Below are positions 22,466 through 34,105 of a stretch of DNA of 64,000 nucleotides, in pieces. The stretch's first letter is position 1; each line of letters starts with the position of its first letter. Origin of the DNA: Cenococcum geophilum 1.58 (taxonomy: Eukaryota > Ascomycota > Dothideomycetes > Gloniales > Gloniaceae); NCBI GenBank assembly GCA_001692895.1, contig KV748211.1, positions 1,426,001 to 1,490,000 on the forward strand. Reading direction: 5' to 3'. Below the pieces are notes generated by a model. That model had not been told where the DNA came from, did no database searches, and saw only the letters and a program-made list of their open reading frames with translations. The translations under genes and the position numbers were made by a program.

Positions 22466-23970
22466 TCGGCTAGACCACGCTAAAAGGTCGGCCTACCATA
22501 AGCGCTAATGCACAATCCCTGTACGGGGCAGCCCCAGCTCAAAATACTAAGTCGTATGGTGAGCCCAAATCGCTTATTCTACCACACAACTTACCTCCTA
22601 ATTAAAATTAATTATTATAAGTAACTAGTTATAACATATTTAGAACGTATTTAGAACGTATTTAGAATATATTTAGAATATATTTAATATATATTCTAAT
22701 TTAAATAATTTTTTTAAGCCTATAAAATAGTATCTTAGAGTTAAATATAGCTATAAAATTTAATTAAGTTTCTAATATATTTTAATCTAATTTTAGGTAC
22801 TTTTTAATTTAGTTTTAAATATATATAATCTAAAGTTCTTTTATTATATTTATAACTAAGAATTATTTAAACTCTTTAGGTACTAAATAAAAGTTATATT
22901 TATTATATTTATTTAAAAAGTATATATAAATAAGTTTATAATATTTAAATATAATATAAACTAGCTAAATATATATTCCTAAGCTAATAATATTAGTTCT
23001 TTAAATATAAAGGGCAAAAAATAATTTTTTTTAAAAATCCTTAAATTTTTTAATTTTTTTTTAAAAGATATAAGATCTAATATAAAGTAAGTAAATAGTA
23101 TAGTTTAAGTCAGCTAGACTATACTAAAAGGTTGGCCTACTATAAGCGCTAATATATAATCCCTATATAGGGTAGCCTTAACTTAAAATATAAAGTTATA
23201 TAGTTAACTAAGCCTAAATCGCTTATCCTACTATATAACTTACCTCTTAATTAAAATTAATTATTATAAATAACTAGCTAGAATATGTTTAGAATATGTT
23301 TAGAATATATTTAGAACATATTTAGAACATATTTAGAACATATTTAGAATATATTTAGAATATATTTAGAATATATTTACTATATATTTAGAATATATTT
23401 ACTATATATTTAGAATATATTTACTATATATTTAGAATATATTTAGAACATATTTAGAATATATTTAGAATATATTTACTATATATTCTAATTTAAAATA
23501 CTTCCTTTTAGTAATAATTAAAATTAAAAATTTTAAGCTATAAAATAGTATATTAGAGTTAAATATAGCTATAAAAGTAAATTAAGTTCCTAATATATTT
23601 TAATCTAATTTAAAATATATTCTAATTTAGTTCTAATCTAGTTCTAATCTAGTTCTAATCTAGTTCTAATTTAGTTTTAAATATATTCTAATCTATTTTT
23701 AAATATATATAATTTAAAGTTCCTTTTATTATATTTATAATTAAGAATTATTTAAGCTCTTTAGGTACTAAATAAAAGTTATATTTATTATATTAATTTA
23801 ATAAGTATAAATATATATTTTTAAGCTAATAATATTAATTCTTTTAAATATAAAGGGTAAAAATATTATAAATACCCTTAGAATTTATAATAGTTTTTAT
23901 AAAATATAAGATCTAATATAAAGAGAGTAAATAGCTTTTAATAAAAGTAAAATAGTTTTAATATATATTA
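22466..23970. repeat. Tandem duplication of an AT-rich unit (about 640 and 860 bp) with unequal RIP
   Basis: Copy 1 (about 22466-23106) and copy 2 (about 23107-23970) share order and sequence. Shared blocks are GTCGGCTAGACCACGCTAAA at 22466 versus GTCAGCTAGACTATACTAAA at 23107, the block near 22595 versus 23238, and AGGTACTAAATAAAAGTTAT near 22880 versus 23764. The differences are mainly C-to-T/G-to-A, with copy 2 more mutated. Copy 2 is longer because of an expanded 12-bp array. No coding content. Confidence 0.8.
23285..23490. repeat. 12-bp AT-rich tandem array (TATTTAGAATAT type)
   Basis: About 16-17 imperfect units such as TATTTAGAACAT, TATTTAGAATAT and TATTTACTATAT. A short version (about 4-5 units) sits at 22640-22700 in the first copy of the duplication. 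Confidence 0.85.
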
Positions 23971-24059
23971 TTATTATTAAAAGTAATAAAAGCTAGTATA
24001 TAATAATAAGTATATAAAATATGAAATATATTTATATTTAAGCCTTATTTAAAATCGAG

Positions 24060-25056
24060 ATCCGACCTATACTGTCCTATGGGGGTTCCTTTCCGTCTTA
24101 TCTTGACCGTACGGTCGAGCTGAGAGTGAGGATCTCGTCTGCTACTGATGCAGCGGCGTTACGTCGTGGCTAGAGGGCGCTTTCGAATGCGTCGTCCTTG
24201 ACGCCGTCAGAGCAGCAGAGTTTTCGCGGGTCTTGGCGCTCGTTAACAACAATATAAGGCAATTTATCAAGAACAGAGGAATGGTCTTAAAAACTACCCA
24301 ATATCTCTTTACCTAGGCACCGACCTAGGGCCATAAGCCAGCGCTTGCATTTGCTAGTGGAAGCGATCGGAATCTATAGGGACGATAGGGCACCTCTGTA
24401 CTTGTTCCGCTCTAAGACTGCAGAGCAGCGAGGGCATAGGAAAAATCTCAACACCATCAACCACATTTAGCGACGTTAATCCTCCTGTTCTGAGGCGACG
24501 TTAATCCTCCTATTCTAGGGCGACGTTAATCCTCCCTTCTTGCAAGAGCTAGGGGCCTATAGGTGGCAGGCTGGAACGGACTAATGGGATAGGCTGGAAC
24601 GGACTTAAATGCAGGTGTTGGTTAAGATGGGAGGACAACAAGTTTGGTTAGTAGGCGACTAAGGGACGGTAGCTGCGCGGCGTCGAGTTATTATGGGCCC
24701 ACGCCTGCAAGACACGGTCGGCCTGTCGACGTGAGAGCGTCACAGGTAACGCGAAGCAGCTGGCAACGGCTATAGGGCGTGGTATACAATAGCAGCGACA
24801 GACGACTCCAGGGATCTCACCCCTTTACTGGGCTCTGACCCCTAGTGGACCTGTCTTAGAGGAAGGATCAACACCTTATTAACGACACTGTCTGTATAGC
24901 CCAAAAGGACGGATGCGCGTGTCGGTCTATTTAGGCAGGGGCAGGCTATAAGGATAGGCTTATGGAGCAAATCAGGTGCACGCGGGTAGGAGCTGGCCTT
25001 GTCCACTAGCTGCTGCGTAACCGTGGCAAGGAACTGGGCAAGCAGTTTAGGCAAAC
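24060..25056 (+). other. Probable 5' part of the Tad-type LINE, frame not resolved
   Basis: GC-richer than its surroundings and joined without a visible border to the reverse-transcriptase relic that starts at 25057. No endonuclease or gag-like motif could be read with confidence in any frame. The minus-strand frame 25132-24842 has no family features and overlaps the LINE antisense; it was not called as a gene. Confidence 0.35.
24470..24544. repeat. Three tandem 25-bp units
   Basis: GCGACGTTAATCCTCCTGTT units start at 24470, 24495 and 24520 with exact 25-bp spacing. They lie in the GC-richer stretch ahead of the LINE reverse transcriptase. A multiple of 25 does not keep a reading frame, so they argue against coding at this point. 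Confidence 0.85.
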
Positions 25057-27611
25057 TTGCTGTGTATAGTAACTCTCGTAGCACTACAATGCATATGTAT
25101 TCTGGCCACAAACGACAACAATAAGAAGGCAAAGATCCTTATAGAAAGGTTCTTCCCCCAACCGGCTCCAGTAGACCTCAGTGATATTACGGGCGAAACA
25201 CCGGTGACTTGCCTGCGGGTCGACAGCGACATGACAACAGAGGAAATGGCTAGAACCATTAGCCGCCTTTTAAATAATATAGCACTAGGACTAGATGGGA
25301 TTCTAAATAAGGCCCTAAAAACCTATGGGCCACTTATAGCACCTTAGCTTGTAGATGTAGCTAGAGCATGCTTTGCTATAGGCTACTACCCGCGACTCGG
25401 AAGATCTATAACAACGGTTGTCCTACGAAAAGAAGGTAAAGCAGATTACTTAATCCCAGGAAGCTACCGCCCTATTGCCTTAGAAAACACCCTTAGTAAG
25501 ATCTTAGAAAGGGTAATAGCGGAACNNATAGNAGANANNGNAGANNAANANGCCCTACTACTATAAAGCTAAATAGGGGCAAGAAAGAACCGCTTAACAC
25601 TATTAGCACTTACGCTACTCGCTACTACTATTAAATCTGTATNGGCGATNNNAAAGGACTTNNTAGTATTAATGCTTAGCCTAGACATTAGTGGTGCCTA
25701 TAATAATATACCCCACGAGCGTCTCCTATATATCCTTAGGGTAAAGGGCTTCCTAGAATAGATTATATAATTTGTCTAAGGGTTTATAGGCTAGAAAGAA
25801 ACATTACTAGTCTTTAGCGGATACCAGAGCCCCCCTATTGTAGTTGCAACAGGAATACCATAAAGATTACCCCTCTCGCCTATACTCTTCCTTTTCTTTA
25901 TAAGTAACCTACTTGACTTCTTTAAGGAAGGGGTAACCTAGGGGATAGGCTTTATTAATAATACAAACCTAATTATATACGGGCCAATAGCCGCAGAGAA
26001 TTGCAGAACACTAGAGAAAGCCTATAATACTTATATAGAATAGGCAAAACGTTATAGAGTCTAATTCTTACTAGAGAAATACTAGCTAATCTATTTTATA
26101 AGAAAACGTAACTAATCTGTAGATCTCTAGCATATAATTTATATCTAAGGCTTTAGGGGTTAACTAGTTTAGGGCCTAAGGGTATTAGGAGTATAGGTAG
26201 ACAGTAAGCTCTATTGGAGCGTATATACGGCATAAGCGGCCTATAAAGGCTAAGTATAGTTTATTGCTTTATCTAGGATTGTTAACTCTATATAGGGTCT
26301 ATGCTTTTAGAGGTTACGCCTATTATATATAGCAGTTGTCCGGCTAACTATAATATATAGATCCAGTATTTAGGCCATTGGAGAAACTAAGAAGGGCCCC
26401 CCTAAATTACTTCTTAAACTACTTTAAAAGGTCTAGACAGCCTGCCTCTAGAGTATTATAGGCGGGTATAAGCAAACGGCTACAGTACTACTTAAGAAGA
26501 AATCTAATATTCCCCCCCTATAGTTATATATTAAAGCCGCTGTAATATAAAGGATATAAAATAAACGTAACTCTAATATTATAAAGTACATTAAGACACG
26601 CCTAAGTAAACTATAGAGGGACCCTAGGGTGCCCCGTAGGAGAACAAACTAATAACCCTAAAGTAGGGAAGAGATATTAGAGAAATAGGTAAAGAAAATA
26701 GAAGAAAAATGGTGCCGCTTTAGGGCCTAGGCCTATATAGAGGAGGAAGGGAGATGTATAAAAGGTTAGTAAAAATAATAGTAAGATAGAGAAAGGAGCT
26801 AAAGTAAAATACGTAAGAATGCTAGGAAACTATCTACTATAATATAATACTGGTTGGACTAACACTAGAGAAGTAAATGGGAGTTAAAGGTATAGAGGCT
26901 GACTTAGGTAAAATGAACCTAAGCTATAGCATAGTTAACGCTATAGGGGGTAAATATCTAAGGGCTTTAAAAAGGCCTAATAAAGGTAGAAAATATAATA
27001 GTAATACTCTTAAGAATAGGAATAATAGGACTAAAAGATTGGCTTTACTGGGTGGGTATCCTAGTAGGTAGCCCGAGATGTGAATATGGCTAGCTAAGAC
27101 AGACACTAAAATACGTAATACTGCTATGCCCCCTACGCACTAATTAAGAAATAATGCTCTTAGTAACTGGTATAGAGAACTATAATACACTGCTCTTAAT
27201 ATAAAAAGGCCTTAAGGCGGTTACCTAGTAGCTTATTAATTAAAATGTGTTAAATTAGTTCCGGGTTGTAAGGGAAATGGTAATAGAAGGTAAGGGGGCG
27301 AGCAGTAGGTGCCCCTTAGTAACTCTACAGTAGTAGAGTAATAGTTTATGATACTAGCGCGTCCGTAGGCTTGTTACGGCAGTAGTGGTTCCTAAGGAGG
27401 TTAAATAGTAAGGTAGTAGAGTACTATAGGCAACTTATAGGCGTTAAGTAGGCGAGTTCTAAAAGGCGGGGAGATAGATTACGGGGTTTTCTTATTTTTC
27501 TTAAATAGAGTTTTCTCCCTATATGTAAATAAGGAGTAGTCCGCGTGGGCCTAATAGGGATCCAAATTGGACGTTAAGCAATGAATTATTATTATTATTA
27601 TTATATATATA
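25057..27611 (+). mobile_element. Tad1-type LINE (non-LTR retrotransposon), ORF2 reverse transcriptase relic
   Basis: The plus strand shows the Tad-type pre-RT and RT order: FFPQPAPVDLSDITGETPV near 25150, ALGLDGILNKALK near 25280, GSYRPIALENTLSKILERVI near 25460, LSLDISGAYNNIPHERLLYI near 25680, GIP then PLSPILFLFF near 25855, INNTNLIIYGPIAAENCRTL near 25950, LLEKYLIYF-like near 26080 and LGVQVDSKLYWS near 26190. The active-site FVDD-type box reads FINN, so both aspartates are replaced, as RIP would do. A short (ATT)n tail at 27592-27611 probably marks the 3' end. Scattered N positions lie between 25526 and 25665. A target-site duplication was not found. Confidence 0.85.
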
Positions 27612-27955
27612 GATATATAGTTTTTAGTTATAATAAAGTAGGTTAAATTACTAAAATTATATTTAATAATAATTCTTAATATATTTTAATTATATATAGC
27701 TAAAATAGGTTTACAACTAGTTATAAATATATTCTAAACGTATTAGAAACATGTTTTAAATATATTAGAAAAAACTTATTATTTACCTTTATAGGATTTT
27801 GTTTTAGTTTAAATAGGCTTTATAAATAGCTTAAACTATTAAAATTACTATAAAATAAACTATAAATAGCTTATATAGCTCTTTAAGGTAATAATTATTA
27901 TATAAAAAATATTTTTATAATAGATTTAAGATAGATATATAAGAAAAGATAGGGT
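27612..27955. other. AT-rich spacer before the HET gene
   Basis: Very AT-rich, with (TA)n and ATATTCTAAACGTATTAGAA-like words related to the 22.5-23.9 kb duplication. The change to normal composition is sharp, at about 27950. No gene seen. Confidence 0.5.
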
Positions 27956-28120
27956 GGATGGTAGGGTCAGGTTGGGAGGGGAAGGGTGGGGTTTGGTGTG
28001 GCGGGCGGAGGTTTCGCCTATCGGGCCGACCTTTTAGCGTGGTCTGGCCGACCTGTACGCACGCACCTGAGATAATCTCATACCAACAACTATCTCTCCT
28101 GGCACACTGGATAATGGATA

Positions 28121-30157
28121 ATGCTGCCTCGGTGCGAAATAAGTATTTTTAATCTGCAGTACAGCAGTTCATCCTTCCCGTTCGCCCGACTTTGTCCCTT
28201 GCCCTTTTACGTCTCAAGAACCCTGACATATCAGTCGGTGTCCCGTGTTTCCAACGATCTCACCTCCACTTTTCGTTATCCACCTTTGAAGTTAGGACGA
28301 AAAACGTCTGCACAGCCGACAATCCGCTTACTTGAACTATTTCCCGGTCGCTCTATAGATCCCGTCCAATGCCAGCTCAAGCCGGTCTCCTTACTCGACA
28401 GCCCATCGTATGAGGCACTCTCTTACTGCTGGGGTGACCCTCGCGGTCAGCGTGCCATCACTTGCAATAACGAGAGGTTGAATGTCCCTAGGAATCTTGA
28501 GGAAGCTCTTCGCGGTCTTCGCCTCTCGGATAGAAAACGCACATTATGGGCGGACGCAGTGTGCATCAACCAATCCGATACGGCGGAGAAAGACAACCAA
28601 GTACGGCTCATGCGAACCGTATATGCGCAGGCAAGTAGGACTTTGATTTGGCTTGGCGAATTAAACGACAGACATGAGAAAGGAATCTCTGTCTTTGCGT
28701 CACTCTCTGTCAAGATCGGGCTGGTTGGCTGCCGTTGGCTCAACCGTGCACACAATATTCCGTCCATAACTATTCGCGACACTAGGACAGGGGTGAGCCG
28801 CACGTTGCCGCCATTCTCCAACGAAATTTACCTCAGTTTGATTCGCATGCTCCGTAGGCCGTGGTTCCAGCGAGCGTGGGTAGTCCAGGAAGTCGTTGTT
28901 TCCAACAAGCCAACAATACTATGGAACTTCGTGGAGTATGACTGGGGAGAACTGATTCGGGCCCTGCAAAATATGTGTGCTGTCAAATTTCCACTTGCTT
29001 TTATTTTCTCCTTACAACACATTGCGGCTATTGAGAGTGAGCGCCGTCGATACAAGTCCAGCAACATTGAACTCCTTGGACTGCTTCTCCGTCAGCAACG
29101 TTGCTCGGCCGCAGACCCGCGAGACAAAGTATTCTCGTTTTGTGGATTAGTCACAACTTCGCCCACACGCAGAGGAGTGCGAATCAGCTATAGAGAGGAC
29201 ACAGTGTCCATATACCGGAGAGTAGCCGTGAAGGCATTGCGAGACACCGAAACACTGGATCTCCTAAGTCGCCCACCCCTGCTTACAGCGCTGAAACTAC
29301 CGGGCCTCCCGTCCTGGGTGCCAGATTGGAGCATTTGCGCTAGCTCTAGCATGGCGTCGACATTTGGCATAGGGCCTAGGTCGCTCGCTGCCACAGAGGC
29401 AAGGTTCGGGCCCAAAACGCGGCCCAAGTTCGCTGCAGCAGGCAGTTCGCGTTATGTGCCTGATTATTCCTCGTCGCTTCACGAGTTGATTGTTGAAGGC
29501 TATGTCTTCGATACCATCACAGAAGTTGGACAAGTGTTTGAAGGTGTTGAATTGCCGAATGCTATCACTACTTTGATTAGTATTGGCAAAAGCTGGACCC
29601 AAACGCTTCGGACGTTCCTGAAGGCACGCATGGTCATCATCACCTGGCAGGAAATGATAAGAACGCATTCGAGTACGATATTACCCCCTGACCAGGCCCT
29701 GGACGACATCTTTTGGCAGACTGTTTGTGCAGGCGAGCTTTTTAAATCGACCAAAGTTGCTTCTGCGGCAGAATTTTGGAAACGTGCTACTCGCAATTCA
29801 GGATTTCGCGTGCAGGATATCCCGAGCTTCTTACACCCTATAGGCTTCGCCTACTGTTTTTTCCTTCTTATCTGGCATTTAACCTCTAATAAACCGTTCC
29901 TTGAATACGAATTACAAGGGCGTTTTATTCTCAATCGGAAAATGATCAGAACTGCCCAGGGTTACATTGGATTAGCTAGTGGCACAGCAAAAGTCGGAGA
30001 TCTGTTGTCTATTTGCAAAGGCTCTAGTGTGCCTCTAGCCTTGAGGCAATTTGAAAACTCTGGCCGATGGGAACTTGTTGGTGACGCTTATGTTCATGGC
30101 ATCATGCAAGGAGAGCTCTTCGAGGACAGCAAGTGTAGGAAGATAATTATTATCTAG
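28121..30157 (+). CDS. HET-domain (heterokaryon incompatibility) protein, apparently intact
   Basis: A 678-aa open frame, single exon, with normal codon use and CA/TG content. The HET domain (PF06985) occupies about residues 97-260: YEALSYCWG at 97-105, TLWADAVCINQ at 141-151, ASRTLIWLGE at 171-180 and RPWFQRAWVVQEV at 246-258. Later come DPRDKVFSFCGL at 332-343 and PSWVPDWS at 397-404. A C-terminal block (VGDLLSICKGSSVPLALRQF, then GDAYVHGIMQGE) is typical of full-length ascomycete HET proteins. Such proteins act in non-self recognition and programmed cell death after hyphal fusion; any specific partner is unknown. The first about 50 residues are unlike the family and rich in S/F. The real start could lie after a small upstream intron, but 28121 is the only in-frame ATG before the domain. 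It stands alone among dead repeats. Confidence 0.92.
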   Translation: MLPRCEISIFNLQYSSSSFPFARLCPLPFYVSRTLTYQSVSRVSNDLTSTFRYPPLKLGRKTSAQPTIRLLELFPGRSIDPVQCQLKPVSLLDSPSYEALSYCWGDPRGQRAITCNNERLNVPRNLEEALRGLRLSDRKRTLWADAVCINQSDTAEKDNQVRLMRTVYAQASRTLIWLGELNDRHEKGISVFASLSVKIGLVGCRWLNRAHNIPSITIRDTRTGVSRTLPPFSNEIYLSLIRMLRRPWFQRAWVVQEVVVSNKPTILWNFVEYDWGELIRALQNMCAVKFPLAFIFSLQHIAAIESERRRYKSSNIELLGLLLRQQRCSAADPRDKVFSFCGLVTTSPTRRGVRISYREDTVSIYRRVAVKALRDTETLDLLSRPPLLTALKLPGLPSWVPDWSICASSSMASTFGIGPRSLAATEARFGPKTRPKFAAAGSSRYVPDYSSSLHELIVEGYVFDTITEVGQVFEGVELPNAITTLISIGKSWTQTLRTFLKARMVIITWQEMIRTHSSTILPPDQALDDIFWQTVCAGELFKSTKVASAAEFWKRATRNSGFRVQDIPSFLHPIGFAYCFFLLIWHLTSNKPFLEYELQGRFILNRKMIRTAQGYIGLASGTAKVGDLLSICKGSSVPLALRQFENSGRWELVGDAYVHGIMQGELFEDSKCRKIIII

Positions 30158-30401
30158 GTATACAAAGGTATTTATGGTGTAACTAGCTGAACCTAAGTAT
30201 TGCCATAGGAATTCTACTTGAACTGAGAATATTTCAGCCCCGCCGCCAGCGTAGCAAATATCTAATGTTAGACCTTTTGGCCACTCCGAGCCTTTTTCCC
30301 ATTGAGTGCGCCTGCAAGACGCCCGCTCGTAGCCCGTTCACCCAAACTATTATGGTTCTTTTTACGTGGTTTCCCAATTATGTATAGTGTATTCTTGGCA
30401 C

Positions 30402-30407
30402 AATAAA
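30402..30407 (+). promoter_or_regulatory. Candidate polyadenylation signal of the HET gene
   Basis: AATAAA lies 245 bp after the HET stop codon, within unmutated sequence, shortly before composition turns AT-rich/RIPped at about 30430. Confidence 0.5.
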
Positions 30408-30439
30408 CTTTTATAGCAGCCGAGCCCTAAATAGATTAA

Positions 30440-30775
30440 CTAACTAACGCTTAGTACTATATCTAGTAGCTAAAAAGGTGCCTTAGGGCCTTTGGGCCTT
30501 AAGTATATAGTTTTTAAAGCCTATTAGAAGCAATTGGCTTAAGGAGCCTTACTAATTATATATAAGGGGACTTTATAAACAGGGGGCTATAAGACACGAT
30601 TATTGGAATAGATAGATTGTAGAGGAGATAAATCCTTAAGGAGGTAAGGCCTCTAGGATTATAGAGACTATATACTACGGGTACGTGCCTCTAGTATATA
30701 ACTGGCGACTATTTAAGAGGTATCCAGGGGTTGTCTTAAGGGCAACCTAAGGTAACCGCAATAATATCCCTTACA
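30440..30775 (-). repeat. LTR-like sequence with adjacent polypurine tract
   Basis: On the minus strand a tract AAGAAGGGGGGGGTAA lies directly before TGTAAGGGATATTATTGCGG at 30775. This is the arrangement of a polypurine tract followed by a 3' LTR, as in E3 at 34105. The left edge is not defined. The family is uncertain (copia or gypsy). Only a fossil. Confidence 0.5.
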
Positions 30776-31555
30776 TTACCCCCCCCTTCTTACAGTCGGC
30801 CCCTAATTATTATTACCTTATAGTAAAGGGAGATTATAAGGGCTTGTCCTAAAAGGGGTTTAGATAAATATCGGTATACCGCTATATATTGTCTATCTAT
30901 CTAACCCTTACTTTAAACTCCTAAAAACCCTTAATAAGGAAAAACATAACTAGAGAAAAGACGCGAGAATTACTGAAAGACCTATTAGAAGCCTACTGGA
31001 AGTATACTAGTAATTACCTAGGCTAACCTAAGGATTTTTATATAACTCTACTTCTAAAGCCTTTATACTAGTTTATAATTAATCATAACTATTATAGGTA
31101 ATTTAGTGTTTTTAATATAGCTCTGTAAAACCTTTTAGTATAGGATTTAACGTATAAGGCCTTAGCTTACCGGTGTCTTAAACTATTAAGATATAGTTTA
31201 TAATCCTTTTTTAGAATCCCCTACGTCACTAATATATTACTCCTATATTTACCCTTAGGCTATTAAATATAGTTAAGGTATTAATTAGTAAGTTAAAGAT
31301 ACTTATCTCTTAAGATTTAATATATATACTTTTAAATCTAGTAGTCCTATACTATATAGTTGGTATAGCTCTACTGCCTAGTAAATAGAAGGGATACTTT
31401 ATAATAGCACTTATAGCTATTATATAATTATTAAAAACGTTTATAACGTTATCCTTTAATACTATAGTATTATATAAGTATAATTTAACCTATATAAATC
31501 TTTAATTAATATCTTAATTGCTTTCCTCTAGCCGTGTAATTAGTTTTTATAAGTG
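30776..31555. other. RIPped internal sequence, unclassified
   Basis: Lies between the polypurine tract of the preceding LTR-like sequence and the start of E4. It is very AT-rich. No domain could be assigned on either strand. Probably the truncated interior of the LTR element on its left. Confidence 0.4.
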
Positions 31556-33868
31556 TTATAGGACACCCCCATAATACCTTACACACATCCACCTGTTTTC
31601 ACCGACTTAGCAACTAAAGACTAACAATAAGACGGCAATCTAACGGCAATCTACTATATTCTGCCATATTCTGCTATATTCTACTAAGTTCCACTAAATC
31701 CTGCTAAGTTCTGCCAGGGCCACTACCTAAGTCCTATTCTACTCCGTATACGCATTAATTAAGCAACTAAGTCCATAATATATACTCTTTCTTCCTAATT
31801 TCTACCTTCTTTCCTTATATAACGTCTTAATCTTATTACAAAGTTTAAATATATAGCTTAATGATATCTACTTTACTATATATTATTATCGCTTATACTT
31901 ACTCTGTAATACTATATTATATTAAACCTATACCCTATATTACCTGACTAGTATATAAAATAACCTAGAAGCCCATATATCTATAAAAGACCTATACGCT
32001 ATATTTACTAAATAAATAGAGACTCTATAACAGGCTTTTGCGGACACCCTTTCCTATTAAAAAGCCCGATATTATAAGTTAATTAAATCTCTTAAGAAAG
32101 AAATTAAAGAGATCTGCTGAAACCTACTATCTGCTATACTATCGCCCCCACTTACCCCTACTAGTATTAATCTATAAATACTAGGTAGAAAGAACGTGTC
32201 TAAAACTAGCTCCTTAACCCTAAATTTGCTAACTAGTACCCTTAAAAAAAGTTAATTAAACACCTCCCTAATCCTCTCGCCTATTTAGGTAAAAGGAATA
32301 AACTATACTTTTTCCTTAACTAATTTAAGAATAAGCTAAATAGTAATATTAATCGCTACTCTACTTCTAATAGCTAGTTATATTACGCTATAAACTACCT
32401 AATAAAAGACGCCGTAGAAACTATATACTTATTTTAGCCGAGCACTATAAAAGAACTAGTTACTATACTAGAAGCATTTTATAGCGACCCTAACTAAATT
32501 ACTATAGTATAAAGAAAATTAAATAAGATGATATAAGGCTTTAAGAGCTTTCTATTATACTTTACTAAATTCTACTACTATGCTAAAGAGACTAGATGGA
32601 ACGAACCCGCCTTAATTAATCGCCTAGTGGAGTTGCTAAACTTTAAACTAAAGGCTTCCCTTATAGGAGTTGAGCTACTAAATACCCTTACCGCCTATAC
32701 TAATATTATCAATAGCTTATATAACGATATACTACGCCTTACCCTAAAATATATATCTTAATACTCTGCCCCTTAGCCGCCTAGGACCCGCAAGGACCTA
32801 AACGCCATAGATATTAATGCTAGAACCCTCTCTTACGCCCTAAAAGGGTCTATTAAATATAAACGACGTATTAAATATAGCCTTTATTTTAAGTGTAGAA
32901 GCGACACTTATATCTTAAGTTACTGCTCTATCCCGCTACCCTAAATATATATATAAATAACTGGTATAGGTGGTATCTTATTATCTTAAATATATAAACG
33001 AATAACTAGTATAAGTAACTAATTACCTTAACTAAGCCCTATCTACTAACCCCAATCGTTATTCAGCTTTAACTCGTCTTTTAGTAAATACTACTTATAA
33101 GGATAAGGCTATAACTAATATGCTATAAGAACTCCGCCTTAATTGCCTTTAAAAGGAAGGTCCTAGAGCTAAATCGCTCTCTAAGACGGCTCTTCCTTAG
33201 GACCTTATTAAATACTTTAGATATTATAAACTCTAACTCTTAGAATTATAGCATAACTATTAACTATTATCTTTAATAGAATAGTTAATAGGCTAATACT
33301 TAAGTACTAATTAATATAGGACCTAGCGGCATAGGATTTATTAACAAGATCTTTATATAAGATAATAGTTTTACCTTAATCCACCTTAACTAGCATATTA
33401 ATATATTTAGATTTAATAGTAAATATACTATCTTAGGCTGTATTACCTATATAGTAGCCCTAAGACTCTAATACCTAAACTATAAAAAACTAATTAAGCT
33501 TTTTATTACTACCTTAGGTTATTTAGTAATCCTTAAATAACCTTAAATAAAGCTATATAAGGTAGTTATTAATTAAAATAACCTTAAGCTTTTATTTACT
33601 ACCCCGCGTTATAAGTAAGAATGCTCTATAATATACTGCCCTAACCCTAAACTAAAATCTAGGAAATCTACTAAGATTTACTAGCCTAAGATTTCTACCA
33701 ATATCCACCCCACGCTTAAGGAATCCACTAAATTCCACTAATATGAGAATTCCACCAGTATCCACCAAAAATCTAAATTTTTTACTAAGCCCTATAAATA
33801 GACCCTAAGCACTATACTATCCCGCGCTAAGTAAAAGCTTAAAATTACTATATAAAGATACTAGAAGG
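31556..33868 (+). mobile_element. LTR-retrotransposon fossil E4, gag portion
   Basis: Plus-strand relic. 31556-31850 resembles an LTR/leader with CTAAGTTCTGC-type repeats. 31950-32950 reads as a gag capsid-like region ending in a zinc-knuckle-like segment (YSLYFKCRSDTYILSYCSIP) near 32875-32935. A degraded stretch follows to the LTR of E3. No RT or integrase is present, so the element is cut off on the right. Many breaks; old. Confidence 0.65.
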
Positions 33869-34105
33869 TATTAGCGACTTAATTAATCGAGGTATAGATA
33901 TGGCAAAGGGGACGCGCAAGCCTATACGATTAGATTGTCTATAAACGAGAATCTAAAGCTAGGGAAAGGAAAGGAGAAGAAGAGCAGCGCCGTTCGGTAT
34001 TTTATAAGATCTTTACGTCACGTAGTCGCAATATGCGGCAATCTGTGGCAACTTGCCGGTGCGAAGTTCTACCAAGTTCTACTAAGTTCTGCTAGTGCTA
34101 TAACA
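33869..34105 (-). repeat. 3' LTR of E3
   Basis: 237-bp match to 11144-11380 with scattered transitions. It ends ATAACA followed by TTACCCCCCCC on the plus strand. The short plus-strand frame 33935-34150 is only this LTR read through, not a gene. Confidence 0.85.

Noticed and set aside
24842-25132. 96-codon minus frame
   Set aside because: Overlaps the start of the LINE reverse-transcriptase region on the opposite strand; no family features.
27958-28152. 64-codon plus frame just upstream of the HET gene
   Set aside because: Different frame from the HET ORF, no homology features, lies in the probable promoter/leader.
28447-29796. Several minus-strand open frames opposite the HET gene
   Set aside because: Antisense shadows of a GC-balanced coding region; the sense strand has the HET-domain motifs.
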